This document shows positions 8,488-15,745 of a DNA stretch of 18,950 nucleotides, in pieces. The stretch lies in assembly GCA_025361105.1 (NCBI GenBank), contig JANYAW010000379.1:1-18950 (forward strand). The letters run 5' to 3'. Position 1 is the stretch's first letter. Each line of letters starts with the position of its first letter. The notes beneath the pieces are model-generated. The model searched no databases. It worked only from the letters and a program-made list of their open reading frames with translations, and had not been told where the DNA came from. Made by a program: the position numbers and the translations under genes. The stretch is from Rhodocyclaceae bacterium (GTDB lineage: Bacteria > Pseudomonadota > Gammaproteobacteria > Burkholderiales > Rhodocyclaceae).

Positions 8488-8541
8488 GACCACTGGTGTC
8501 GCCCGATACAATTGCAGGCAACACTTTCAGAATCACCCATT

Positions 8542-9486
8542 ATGGCCGGAGCCAGTCTCTTAGTTTTGCTTGACGACATCGCTGCGGTACTCGACGATGT
8601 CGCTTTGCTGACCAAAGTTGCGGCGCAAAAAACCGCCGGTGTCCTGGGCGACGATTTGGCGCTCAACTCGCAACAAGTTGCAGGTGTGCGCGCCGAGCGC
8701 GAGATTCCGGTGATCTGGGCGGTCGCCAAAGGATCCTTCAAAAACAAGTTAATACTAGTTCCGGCGGCATTGCTGACTAGCGCACTGTTGCCGTGGCTAA
8801 TCACGCCCTTACTGATGGTCGGTGGTGCATATTTGTGTCTCGAGGGCTTCGAGAAAATCGCTCATTCCTTACTGCACAGCAAAGCCGAAGACCTCCACGA
8901 CCACGCCGAGTTGGCTGCGGCAGCAGCAAGCTCCGAGCTTGATTTGATGGCCTTTGAAGCGGACAAAATCAAAGGCGCGATACGCACCGATTTTGTATTG
9001 TCGGCCGAGATTATTGTGATCGCCCTTGGCACCGTTGCCGACGCGGCGTTTATAACCCGAATGGCGGTCGTCGCAGGCGTGGCGGTAGTGATGACGGTCG
9101 GCGTGTATGGCTTTGTCGCGTGCATCGTCAAGCTCGACGATTTGGGTTTTTATTTGTGCCGCCACCCCGCCATCACAACACGCTTGAGAATTCAACATCT
9201 CATCGGCCGTGCTTGTCTCTTTGGCGCGCCAATGTTGATGAAATTCCTCACCGTGGTTGGTACGGCAGCGATGTTCCTGGTCGGCGGCGGTATTTTGACC
9301 CACGGCATTCCCGTGTTGCATCATGCTATCGACGCTGCGGCCAGCGTGGTTGCTGCTTGGCCGTTAGGCGGCCTGCTGGAATTTCTCGCGCCACTATTGC
9401 TCAACGCCTTGGCTGGCATCGTTGCCGGCTTGGCTTGCTGGGCGCTGATCACCGGCACCAGCAAACTACGCGCGAAACCCAAATGA
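8542..9486 (+). CDS. yedI: DUF808 / YedI-family inner-membrane protein
   Basis: An integral membrane protein of 314 residues in the DUF808 (YedI) family, of unknown biochemical role. The signature is clear: LLDDIAAVLDDVALLTKVAAQKTAGVLGDDLALN (about 9-42), then VAKGSFKNK, LPWLITPLLMVGGAYLCLEGFEKIAH (about 83-108), and several C-terminal membrane segments around 145-165, 170-195, 230-255 and 280-305. I chose ATG 8542 (MAGASLLVLLDD), which starts the conserved region. The stop overlaps the aroE start by four bases (ATGA), so the two are probably translated from one message. A TACAAT hexamer at 8507-8512 could be a -10 element, without a good -35. Confidence 0.93.
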   Translation: MAGASLLVLLDDIAAVLDDVALLTKVAAQKTAGVLGDDLALNSQQVAGVRAEREIPVIWAVAKGSFKNKLILVPAALLTSALLPWLITPLLMVGGAYLCLEGFEKIAHSLLHSKAEDLHDHAELAAAAASSELDLMAFEADKIKGAIRTDFVLSAEIIVIALGTVADAAFITRMAVVAGVAVVMTVGVYGFVACIVKLDDLGFYLCRHPAITTRLRIQHLIGRACLFGAPMLMKFLTVVGTAAMFLVGGGILTHGIPVLHHAIDAAASVVAAWPLGGLLEFLAPLLLNALAGIVAGLACWALITGTSKLRAKPK

Positions 9487-10316
9487 CTGACCACTACGCA
9501 GTGTTCGGCAACCCCATCGCGCACAGCCGTTCGCCGCGCATTCACGCGATGTTCGCGGCCCAAACGGGTCAAGCCTTGGACTATGAGGCACGCCTTGTTC
9601 CGCGCGATGGTTTTGCTGGCGCGCTGCGCGATTTCATTGTTCAAGGCGGACGCGGTGCCAATGTCACCGTGCCATTCAAGCTTGAAGCGCATGCACTGTC
9701 CACGCAGCTAACCCCTCGAGCGCAAGCGGCGGGGGCGGTGAATACTTTGCGCTTTGATGGCAGCAACATTTTGGGCGACAACACTGACGGCGTTGGTTTG
9801 GTGCGCGACCTAATGCAAAACCACTACTGCAAATTGAAAGCGCGACGCGTGCTATTGATCGGGGCAGGTGGCGCTGCGCGCGGGGTGTGGCAGCCACTGC
9901 TCGACGAATCGCCCGCGCTGCTGGTGGTTGCGAATCGCACCCTGCATAAGGCGCAGGCATTGGTCGATGAAGCCGGATCATCAACCCGGCATATCGAGGC
10001 GGCCAGTTTGGACACACTCGCCGGTCGAGCGTTTGATGTCATCATCAACGCGACTTCGACAGGCCTCAACGATACCGACACATCTCCTTTTGGCGGCGTG
10101 TCACCAGCACCAACTGGTGAATTTTTCTACGAGATGATGTACGGTCGCGAGACCGCATTCATGCACCAGGCGCACGCCAGTGGCGCGCGAGTCTCCGATG
10201 GTCTGGGCATGTTGGTCGAGCAGGCGGCTGAAGCGTTCTACCTGTGGCGTGGCGTACGGCCAGACACCGCGCCGGTGTTGGCTGCGATACGTGCTGAACT
10301 GAACGACCAGCACTGA
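9483..10316 (+). CDS. aroE: Shikimate dehydrogenase (NADP+)
   Basis: AroE reduces 3-dehydroshikimate to shikimate in aromatic amino acid synthesis. The protein is 277 residues, normal length. Substrate-site residues are all present: GNPIAHSRSP with Ser15 and Ser17, the catalytic lysine Lys66 in NVTVPFK, Asn87 in AGAVNT, and Asp102 in GDNTDG. The NADP-binding loop is GAGGAAR (127-133) followed by NRT (151-153). NATSTGL (189-195) and YEMMYG (216-221) are the usual C-terminal landmarks. ATG 9483 overlaps the yedI stop (ATGA), and its own stop overlaps the mtgA start (TGATG). The segment PFGGVSPAPTGE (202-213) is encoded in part by a copy of a dispersed 22-bp repeat and is about two residues longer than I would expect. 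Confidence 0.97.
   Translation: MTDHYAVFGNPIAHSRSPRIHAMFAAQTGQALDYEARLVPRDGFAGALRDFIVQGGRGANVTVPFKLEAHALSTQLTPRAQAAGAVNTLRFDGSNILGDNTDGVGLVRDLMQNHYCKLKARRVLLIGAGGAARGVWQPLLDESPALLVVANRTLHKAQALVDEAGSSTRHIEAASLDTLAGRAFDVIINATSTGLNDTDTSPFGGVSPAPTGEFFYEMMYGRETAFMHQAHASGARVSDGLGMLVEQAAEAFYLWRGVRPDTAPVLAAIRAELNDQH
10094..10115 (+). repeat. Dispersed 22-bp repeat, copy inside aroE
   Basis: CGGCG, six variable bases, then CAGCACCAACT. It differs from the coaE arm at 16046-16067 in three positions and from the copy at 8466-8487 in two. With the following GGTGA it forms a 7-bp stem TCACCAG/CTGGTGA around a 6-nt loop (10101-10120). It encodes GVSPAPT of AroE and does not disrupt the frame. Confidence 0.6.
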
Positions 10317-11014
10317 TGAAGCACCCCGCACCGCGCTGGCTCAAACTAGCTTTGCTCGCCATCGTTTTATTGATTACCGCGTGGCAAAGCTGGTATGTCG
10401 GATGGGTGCTGTGGTGGAAATGGTTCGATCCACAAATGACCAGTTTCCAAAGCCAACGCCTGGATGAGTTGAAAGAAAAAAATCCAACAGCGGTGCTTAA
10501 AAAACAATGGCTGCCCTACGCCAAAATTTCTACTCAGCTCAAACGTGCAGTAATTGCCTCCGAAGACGATAAATTTGTCGACCACGAAGGCTTCGATTGG
10601 GAAGGCATACAAAAAGCCATTGAGAAAAATCAAAAGAAAGGCAAAGTCGTTGCCGGTGGTTCGACCATCTCGCAACAACTGGCGAAAAATCTATTGCTCT
10701 CGCCGAATAAAACTATGCTGCGTAAAGTAGAAGAAGCCAGCATCACCCTGTGGCTGGAGTTGCTCTGGGACAAGCGGCGAATTCTCGAGGTATATTTGAA
10801 TGTGGTCGAGTGGGGAAATGGAATTTTCGGCGCGGATGCCGCCGCCCAGCGCTATTTCGGCATCAGCGCAACGCAATTGAATGCCGAGCAATCGGCGCGA
10901 CTCGCGGTGATGTTGCCGGCACCAAGACGCTTTGAAAAAAACCCGAACTCCTCCTATGTGAATGGCCGCGTCGAGGCAATATTGGCGCGTATGAATTCGG
11001 CTGAGGTTCCGTAA
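10316..11014 (+). CDS. mtgA: Monofunctional biosynthetic peptidoglycan transglycosylase
   Basis: MtgA polymerises lipid II into glycan strands without a transpeptidase domain. The protein is 232 residues, the family's usual length. An N-terminal membrane anchor (about 8-35, rich in Trp) leads into the GT51 domain in the periplasm. Motif 1 IASEDDKFVDHEGFDW contains the catalytic Glu83, motif 2 is GGSTISQQLAKNL (114-126), and KRRILEVYLNVVEWGNGIFGADAAAQRYFG (153-182) covers motifs 3 and 4. The start ATG overlaps the aroE stop by one base (TGATG), implying cotranscription with yedI and aroE. An aroE-mtgA pair is common in Betaproteobacteria. Confidence 0.97.
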   Translation: MKHPAPRWLKLALLAIVLLITAWQSWYVGWVLWWKWFDPQMTSFQSQRLDELKEKNPTAVLKKQWLPYAKISTQLKRAVIASEDDKFVDHEGFDWEGIQKAIEKNQKKGKVVAGGSTISQQLAKNLLLSPNKTMLRKVEEASITLWLELLWDKRRILEVYLNVVEWGNGIFGADAAAQRYFGISATQLNAEQSARLAVMLPAPRRFEKNPNSSYVNGRVEAILARMNSAEVP

Positions 11015-11092
11015 TCCGGTGCCGCATTCAGAGTGCAGAAATTTTGCCTCGCCTGCTAATATGCGACGCGTATTCAGCAAGAATTTACCGTC

Positions 11093-12700
11093 ATGATTCC
11101 CAGCGTTTCACTGCATCTGCTGACGCAAGATAATTCCATTCCGGGGAATCGGAAAGATGGCTTTCGTTATCACCATCTGTTGTTTGTGATTGTGCTGACA
11201 CCGATTTACCTGTGGTTTGAATTAGCCTTCGGTGTTCGCTTGCTCGATGCGATGAGTGGCGTGGTAGTGCTCAATGATTCCAGCGCGATTGAGCATTGGG
11301 GGCGCCTGATTTCTGGTGCAGCGGTGGCGTTGTTGCTGCTTTCGAGTTGGGTTCGGCAATGCGAAAAGCAAGTAATACGCTGGCCGGTGGCGCTATCGGT
11401 CGGCTTTGGCATCATCGTTTTTTCGGTGATTGTAGCGTGGTGGGCGCAAGGCAAAGTGCTGGATTTTTATGTGCAGCGTTCGCGCGAAGAAATCCCGCTG
11501 GCGCTTACTTTATTGGCCGTCACATTAGTCACTGGTTATGTTTTGTTTCGCTTGTGGTTGCGCTATGCCACCGAAAGTCAGCGCGGTCGCTACGTTTGGT
11601 TATCGGTCGGTGTGATGGCGATTTTGGCAGCCGGCGTTGGCCAAAGTTTGTTGTTGAAAAGCAAGAGCGAAACGGCTGTGGCGGTCTTGGGTGCCGAGCG
11701 CCAAGCGACGGCAACACTGACCGTGATTCGTCGTGCACTGGTCTCTGACGCCTACAAGCTCGACGATTCCGAGCACGACAACCGCGCCTTGCTCAGCCCC
11801 GAAGGCAAGGCGTATTTGGCGCTGTTTCCGGTGTTTGGCCGCGTGCTCGATCAAGAACGTTTTGCCAATGATCGTTCGCGCCTGGTGGCCGAGTTTATGT
11901 ATTCCGATTGGCAACGGGATTACGGTGCCACATCGTTCGCGGGTTACACCGAGCTCGAAGCCGAACTCAAAGCGATTTATGACGGGCCATATGCCGCTGG
12001 CAAGTCTGCTTACCAGATTGATGGCCGCCTGATTCCTGCAGGATTAAGTTTTGCTGCGTTTCAAAAGCACCCTGCTGTCAGCCGACATTTGCGTAACGGT
12101 ATGGGTTGCTTTGATTGCGAGCTGGTGATGGGGATGAATCGCGAAAGCTTCGGTCAGGAAATTTTTAAATGGACGCAAGCGCATAACGTCAAGCAAGCGG
12201 TCGAAACCCTCGCCGATCCCAAGAGCTTTGAATCCGGCCGCTACGGCGAGCGCGCTGCGCGCATCTATTGGGCACCGATATTGGCGCTGCTGTTTTCGAT
12301 GGCCGGCGCCTTCATTCATGTGTTCAAGTTGCTGGTGACGATTACCGCCTACTTTCATCGCCTGACCTTTAACCGCATTGACTCCGCCGATTCGCCGCTG
12401 GCCAACGAAGTCATCACCAACAACAATCGGGTTACTGCGGCTGCAATCATTGCGCTGGTGATGTTTGTTTATTTCGCTGATAACCGCATCACCGGCAATG
12501 CCGGCTATGTCGCCATGCGTGAAAAAATGTGGACCGAGAGTCCCATCATCGGGGCGATAGCTGCGCATTGGACAGTCAACGCACAAGGCTTTGTGTATCC
12601 CTTCACCAAAAAAATTCGCCCACCGTGGTTAACCTTTAACGACGATCCGATAGCGGATATTCCCTACATTAACAAATGGCTCGCGGTGGATTACGAATGA
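11093..12700 (+). CDS. Uncharacterised 535-aa polytopic membrane protein
   Basis: I do not recognise this family. The 535 residues contain five likely N-terminal membrane helices (about 28-48, 69-86, 99-117, 134-155, 168-187), a long soluble helical region (about 190-390) and two further helices (about 393-422 and 447-467). By the odd number of N-terminal helices the soluble region would lie on the opposite side of the membrane from the N-terminus. That region contains a CFDC pair (Cys339/Cys342) in GMGCFDCELVMGMN, which could be a metal or disulfide site. There is no transporter or kinase motif that I can see. ATG 11093 is preceded by a 78-bp gap after mtgA with no strong promoter. Its stop overlaps the next start by four bases (ATGA), coupling it to the VOC gene. 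The length and consistent composition make it a real gene. Confidence 0.85.
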   Translation: MIPSVSLHLLTQDNSIPGNRKDGFRYHHLLFVIVLTPIYLWFELAFGVRLLDAMSGVVVLNDSSAIEHWGRLISGAAVALLLLSSWVRQCEKQVIRWPVALSVGFGIIVFSVIVAWWAQGKVLDFYVQRSREEIPLALTLLAVTLVTGYVLFRLWLRYATESQRGRYVWLSVGVMAILAAGVGQSLLLKSKSETAVAVLGAERQATATLTVIRRALVSDAYKLDDSEHDNRALLSPEGKAYLALFPVFGRVLDQERFANDRSRLVAEFMYSDWQRDYGATSFAGYTELEAELKAIYDGPYAAGKSAYQIDGRLIPAGLSFAAFQKHPAVSRHLRNGMGCFDCELVMGMNRESFGQEIFKWTQAHNVKQAVETLADPKSFESGRYGERAARIYWAPILALLFSMAGAFIHVFKLLVTITAYFHRLTFNRIDSADSPLANEVITNNNRVTAAAIIALVMFVYFADNRITGNAGYVAMREKMWTESPIIGAIAAHWTVNAQGFVYPFTKKIRPPWLTFNDDPIADIPYINKWLAVDYE

Positions 12701-13089
12701 TTGGCTATGTGACTGTCGGCACCAATGATTTGGAACGCGCTGCGGCGTTTTACGATACGCTATTTGCCAGCATCAGCGGCAAGCGCGTATTTGCCTCGCC
12801 ACAAGGCGTGGTGTGGAGTTTGTCGCGCATTTCGCCGGGCTTTGGCGTGTTCATTCCGTTCGATGGCAAACCAGCGACCAACTGCAATGGCAGCATGGTC
12901 GCGCTGGCGATGCTGAGTAAAAAACATGTTGATAATTTTTATGCCAAAGCATTAAGCCTGGGCGCGATTGATGAAGGTCAGCGCGATCACAACGCACGCT
13001 TTTACATCAATTATTTTCGCGATCTGGATGGCAACAAATTGGGCGCGTATTTCATGGAAGAGCGGCGCACCAAAAGACGACAGGAATAG
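12697..13089 (+). CDS. VOC-superfamily (glyoxalase/bleomycin-resistance fold) protein
   Basis: A 130-residue protein of the vicinal oxygen chelate superfamily. The pattern is typical: MIGYVTVGTNDLERAAAFYDTLF at the N-terminus, GVFIPFDGKPA in the middle, VDNFYAKALSLGAIDEG, then ARFYINYFRDLDGNKLGAYFM. The usual first-strand metal ligand is replaced by Tyr/Val, while the C-terminal region keeps the DLDGNKL turn, so enzymatic activity is uncertain. I chose ATG 12697, which overlaps the stop of the membrane-protein gene (ATGA). Substrate cannot be told. It converges with the cassette on the minus strand; the 27-bp gap shows no clear terminator. Confidence 0.88.
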   Translation: MIGYVTVGTNDLERAAAFYDTLFASISGKRVFASPQGVVWSLSRISPGFGVFIPFDGKPATNCNGSMVALAMLSKKHVDNFYAKALSLGAIDEGQRDHNARFYINYFRDLDGNKLGAYFMEERRTKRRQE

Positions 13090-13116
13090 CTTTGGCGGAT
13101 TATGTGGCGAAAGTGA

Positions 13117-13602
13117 TTAGGGCGAGACTTCTGGCCATAAAACACTTTTAAAATTTGCAGCCAGCTCTTGTTGTTCGGCGAGACGTTTGGACTTTTCGTT
13201 GCCAGTATCCCAGCCAATGATCACTCCATGTTCTGGATAATCGATAGGAACGCAATTTGGTGCCGCTTCGCAACGTAGACCTGAAAGCTGTACCTTAGCT
13301 ACAGTTATTTCGACTGCCGCCAAAGTATTTTTTCCTGTGATTATTGTATTGCCCAAGTACCAAAATCGTTCATCACAAACCCCATTTCTGCCACACACAG
13401 ACGTTTCCCACTTTCCTGTCTCAGGGGATCGTTCTGGTGCAAAAACTGCCGGTTTTGGTTTGCCGTCCTTGAATTTGCGGTCCAGCTTAAACACAAATCT
13501 CCCCACTGATCCATCCGGGGTAACGAAAGCGTGGTTTTCGCTAATCGAATTAGGATTGAGTGATTTCTTGAACCAATTGCAGAATTTTTTTAGGAATCGC
13601 AT
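13117..13602 (-). CDS. Uncharacterised small protein, third gene of TIGR04255 cassette (start uncertain)
   Basis: No named family known to me. From memory the layout resembles a recurring group of small unnamed proteins: a RFVF start, KPAVFAPERSPETGKWETSVC, a FWYLG segment, then HGVIIGWDTG and a helical tail with AEQQELAANF. Those relatives typically read ETSVFRT and IIGWP at the matching places; that comparison is recollection, not a search. The protein is cysteine-rich (SVCGRNGVCDE, LRCEAAPNC). The start is unclear. ATG 13602 (MRFLKKFCNWFKKS) would overlap the upstream gene by 53 bases, and GTG 13506 (just before GRFVFKLD) would give 129 residues and no overlap. It ends convergent to the VOC gene. 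Confidence 0.65.
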   Translation of the reverse strand: MRFLKKFCNWFKKSLNPNSISENHAFVTPDGSVGRFVFKLDRKFKDGKPKPAVFAPERSPETGKWETSVCGRNGVCDERFWYLGNTIITGKNTLAAVEITVAKVQLSGLRCEAAPNCVPIDYPEHGVIIGWDTGNEKSKRLAEQQELAANFKSVLWPEVSP

Positions 13603-14014
13603 CCTTGAATTGGCGTTCGCCATTATCGGAATCCATGTTGCCTCGACGAGCTGCAAAAGAAGCGCGCCCATCTTCACGCAGTGAAATCGTCATCATCTGT
13701 CCATGATGACCACGCCAATCGAATAACACCTCGCCATCGGAATCAAGATCGAGATCTGGTTGCGGTAGCTCTCGTGGGAAGGCTAAGAGAAATGATTTCG
13801 CCAAGGCAAGCACGGTGGAATGCTCAACGGTCATACCGTGTTCATGTGCTAACTCATGAAGGTCATTAAAGACGGCGGACGACGCCGCTGTATTAAGCTT
13901 GAGTCGCCAAAATTCACGAGTTATCTGCCCTTTTAGCCATCCGGCACTGACTCCAGCACTTGGTGATCCAAGCCCGTCAAACACGCTAATCGGTGATCGT
14001 GCTAATGCAGTCAT
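13550..14014 (-). CDS. Uncharacterised 154-aa protein, second gene of TIGR04255 cassette
   Basis: Not assignable to a named family. The protein is 154 residues, soluble, with an N-terminal region ending in a helical stretch (SSAVFNDLHELAHEHGMTVEHSTVLALAKSFL) and a beta-rich second half carrying DSDGEVLFDWRGHHGQMMTISLREDGRASFAARRG, then DAIPKKILQLVQEI. The DGE-x-x-x-W...SLREDG layout recalls a set of small orphan proteins found beside sporadic genes, from memory. ATG 14014 overlaps the stop of the TIGR04255 gene by four bases (ATGA), so the two are very probably cotranslated. It may act as a partner of the first or third protein, but nothing in the sequence shows how. Confidence 0.75.
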   Translation of the reverse strand: MTALARSPISVFDGLGSPSAGVSAGWLKGQITREFWRLKLNTAASSAVFNDLHELAHEHGMTVEHSTVLALAKSFLLAFPRELPQPDLDLDSDGEVLFDWRGHHGQMMTISLREDGRASFAARRGNMDSDNGERQFKDAIPKKILQLVQEITQS

Positions 14015-14754
14015 TCGTACATCTCCGCAGTTCTTTCAGTTATGTGTTCAAAAAACATTCGGTTCTTTTGCGTCCGGAGTTCTTCCATGGCTTCCCAGAT
14101 TGCGCCATCGTTGCCAGATTCAATACGGGCATTACGGAAGACGTCAATATCAAGTACAACAGTGACCGAGTCCATGTTTATTGACGTTTCTTCTAGGGCT
14201 TGTGTAATGATGGACACACACTTCAACTGGTCGTCTGGAATCACGACGCGTTGCAAAAACGCGCTGACGGCCTGAGGCAATCCTTTCGGCACCTCGGGGA
14301 GACATTCCAAGTAGTCTGAAAAATCTTCCATCGGCAACGGCAATCTTATCTCATTAATGTATCGGACTGCCAATCGGGTAACTAGTAACGGTGGAACCAT
14401 TTTCACCATGACTCCCCAAGCTTCCTTTGCCGCATCGAGTAAATCTTCCCATCGACCATAAGGATGCAAGCGACTAAACGTAAACCCATTGGTTTGATAT
14501 TGAATGACGTGTAAGGGCGGTATCGAATCCAACCTTATGCCTAATGCAGTTTGATTCGACGTGGCCTCATGTTTGCCGTCCGCGTCTAGTTTAAGACCTA
14601 CAAACGCCTCCCAAATCGGCGCTGACTTCTCAAATTTACTGCCCATTTGCGTTGCCGCTTGTTCAATGATCTCAATTGATACTGGTGGTTCAAACCGAAT
14701 ATCAATTAGCGCTTCTCGGGCTGGCGCATTACTGAGTTGCCGCATTCTTGCCAC
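14011..14754 (-). CDS. TIGR04255-family protein (sporadically distributed, function unknown)
   Basis: A 247-residue protein matching the TIGR04255 pattern as I know it: LSNAPAREALIDIRFEPP at the N-terminus (about 7-24), FTFSRLHPYGRWEDLL (about 91-106), LVTRLAVRYINEIRLP (about 123-138), VVLDIDVF, and a C-terminal LRTQKNRMFFEHITERTAEMYE. Members are scattered across bacteria and have no established biochemical role. GTG 14754 is preferred because GGAG lies nine bases upstream; ATG 14745 is too far from it. The gene leads a three-gene minus-strand cassette and overlaps the second gene by four bases. Upstream, the 184-bp gap to zapD contains no clear promoter. Whether the cassette acts in defence, stress or something else cannot be told. 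Confidence 0.8.
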   Translation of the reverse strand: MARMRQLSNAPAREALIDIRFEPPVSIEIIEQAATQMGSKFEKSAPIWEAFVGLKLDADGKHEATSNQTALGIRLDSIPPLHVIQYQTNGFTFSRLHPYGRWEDLLDAAKEAWGVMVKMVPPLLVTRLAVRYINEIRLPLPMEDFSDYLECLPEVPKGLPQAVSAFLQRVVIPDDQLKCVSIITQALEETSINMDSVTVVLDIDVFRNARIESGNDGAIWEAMEELRTQKNRMFFEHITERTAEMYE

Positions 14755-14938
14755 TAAATTTCACTCCATGAATTAGCCAAGAATCGTATGCTGAGGTGCA
14801 TGTCGTGTTTGCCCACCCTACAATTCTCACACATGCGACAAGGTATGGTTGAAAGAAATGTAGCTTGATTGTGAGTCTTCGTTACCGTCCGCTTGAGCTT
14901 GTTGTGATTGCCCTGGTTGCATCAGGCTTCCTAAGTAA

Positions 14939-15694
14939 CTACAAATTGCACAGCGTCATTTCAAACGCGATTTCCGCATCGACTTGTTTGGGTCGCTGTT
15001 CCATATCGGCGGCAAGGAAGCGGATATTGATGGCAAATTTTCCGGCGGAAATTTCAGGCACTACCGAATCGCTGGCGGCCAGGCGCAGGCGCACCAGTTG
15101 CGCGTTGCGCCCGCCGAGCATGAGCTGAAAAGCGCCCTTGCTGGCGTTTAGTCGTTCGGGGCGACCCGAGGCGCGCAGCAGGCGCAGGACAATGGCCAGT
15201 GCGGCGCGAATCGCCAGCATCGGTTTTATCCAGACATCAATATCATGACGACGCAGCACCGAATCCTTGTGCAACCAGTGGTGATAACCCGGCAGATCAA
15301 ATTCGCAGACGCCACCAGGAATTCCGGCGCGATTTTTAATCGCCATCAGCCATTCGTTTTCACGCAGATAGTGGCCGATTTTGCCGTGCATCGAAAGCAA
15401 CACGGTCGAGGCTTGTTCAATTTCGTACAGCGCGCCGTTGAGCGCATCTTCGGAAATATCCGGATTGTTACGAAATGACAAAAGGATTTGGCGTTGGCGT
15501 TCGAGTTCTTGCACTAGATCAAATTTCAAATCGGCGCGACTGGCAACTTCCAAAATCTCGAACAGGATGTTGAGCGCCACATGGTGTTCCATGGGATGCT
15601 CCTGATTGGCGAAATAGGTGACCTTGTCGAAAAGATCCTCTAGGCGCAACAGAGTGCGCACGCGTTCGCTGAGAGGGTATTCGTAAGTGATCAC
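14939..15694 (-). CDS. zapD: Cell division protein ZapD
   Basis: ZapD (formerly YacF) crosslinks FtsZ filaments and stabilises the Z ring. The protein is 251 residues, the normal size. Family landmarks are YEYPLSERVRTLLRLEDLF (about 4-22), HHVALNILFEILEVASRADLKFDLVQELERQ, the loop PGGVCEFDLPGYHHWL, and the C-terminal beta part FQLMLGGRNAQLVRLRL with FAINIRFL. The start is GTG 15694 (MITYEYPL), with AGG about seven bases upstream. It follows coaE after 51 bp, the usual neighbour in this class. It is separated from the cassette by 184 bp. Confidence 0.96.
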   Translation of the reverse strand: MITYEYPLSERVRTLLRLEDLFDKVTYFANQEHPMEHHVALNILFEILEVASRADLKFDLVQELERQRQILLSFRNNPDISEDALNGALYEIEQASTVLLSMHGKIGHYLRENEWLMAIKNRAGIPGGVCEFDLPGYHHWLHKDSVLRRHDIDVWIKPMLAIRAALAIVLRLLRASGRPERLNASKGAFQLMLGGRNAQLVRLRLAASDSVVPEISAGKFAINIRFLAADMEQRPKQVDAEIAFEMTLCNL

Positions 15695-15745
15695 TCGCTG
15701 GCCTAAGCTGAAGTTGCGGAATTGTCACCCAAGCCCAGGCAAAGC

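Noticed and set aside
9440..9475. Possible fourth, more diverged copy of the dispersed repeat at the end of yedI (ACCGGCACCAGCAAACT)
   Set aside because: It aligns only with several gaps and encodes an ordinary DUF808 tail, so I cannot separate it from chance.
13090..13116. Attachment site or terminator between the VOC gene and the cassette
   Set aside because: No direct repeat shared with the other cassette edge, no tRNA and no convincing stem were found.
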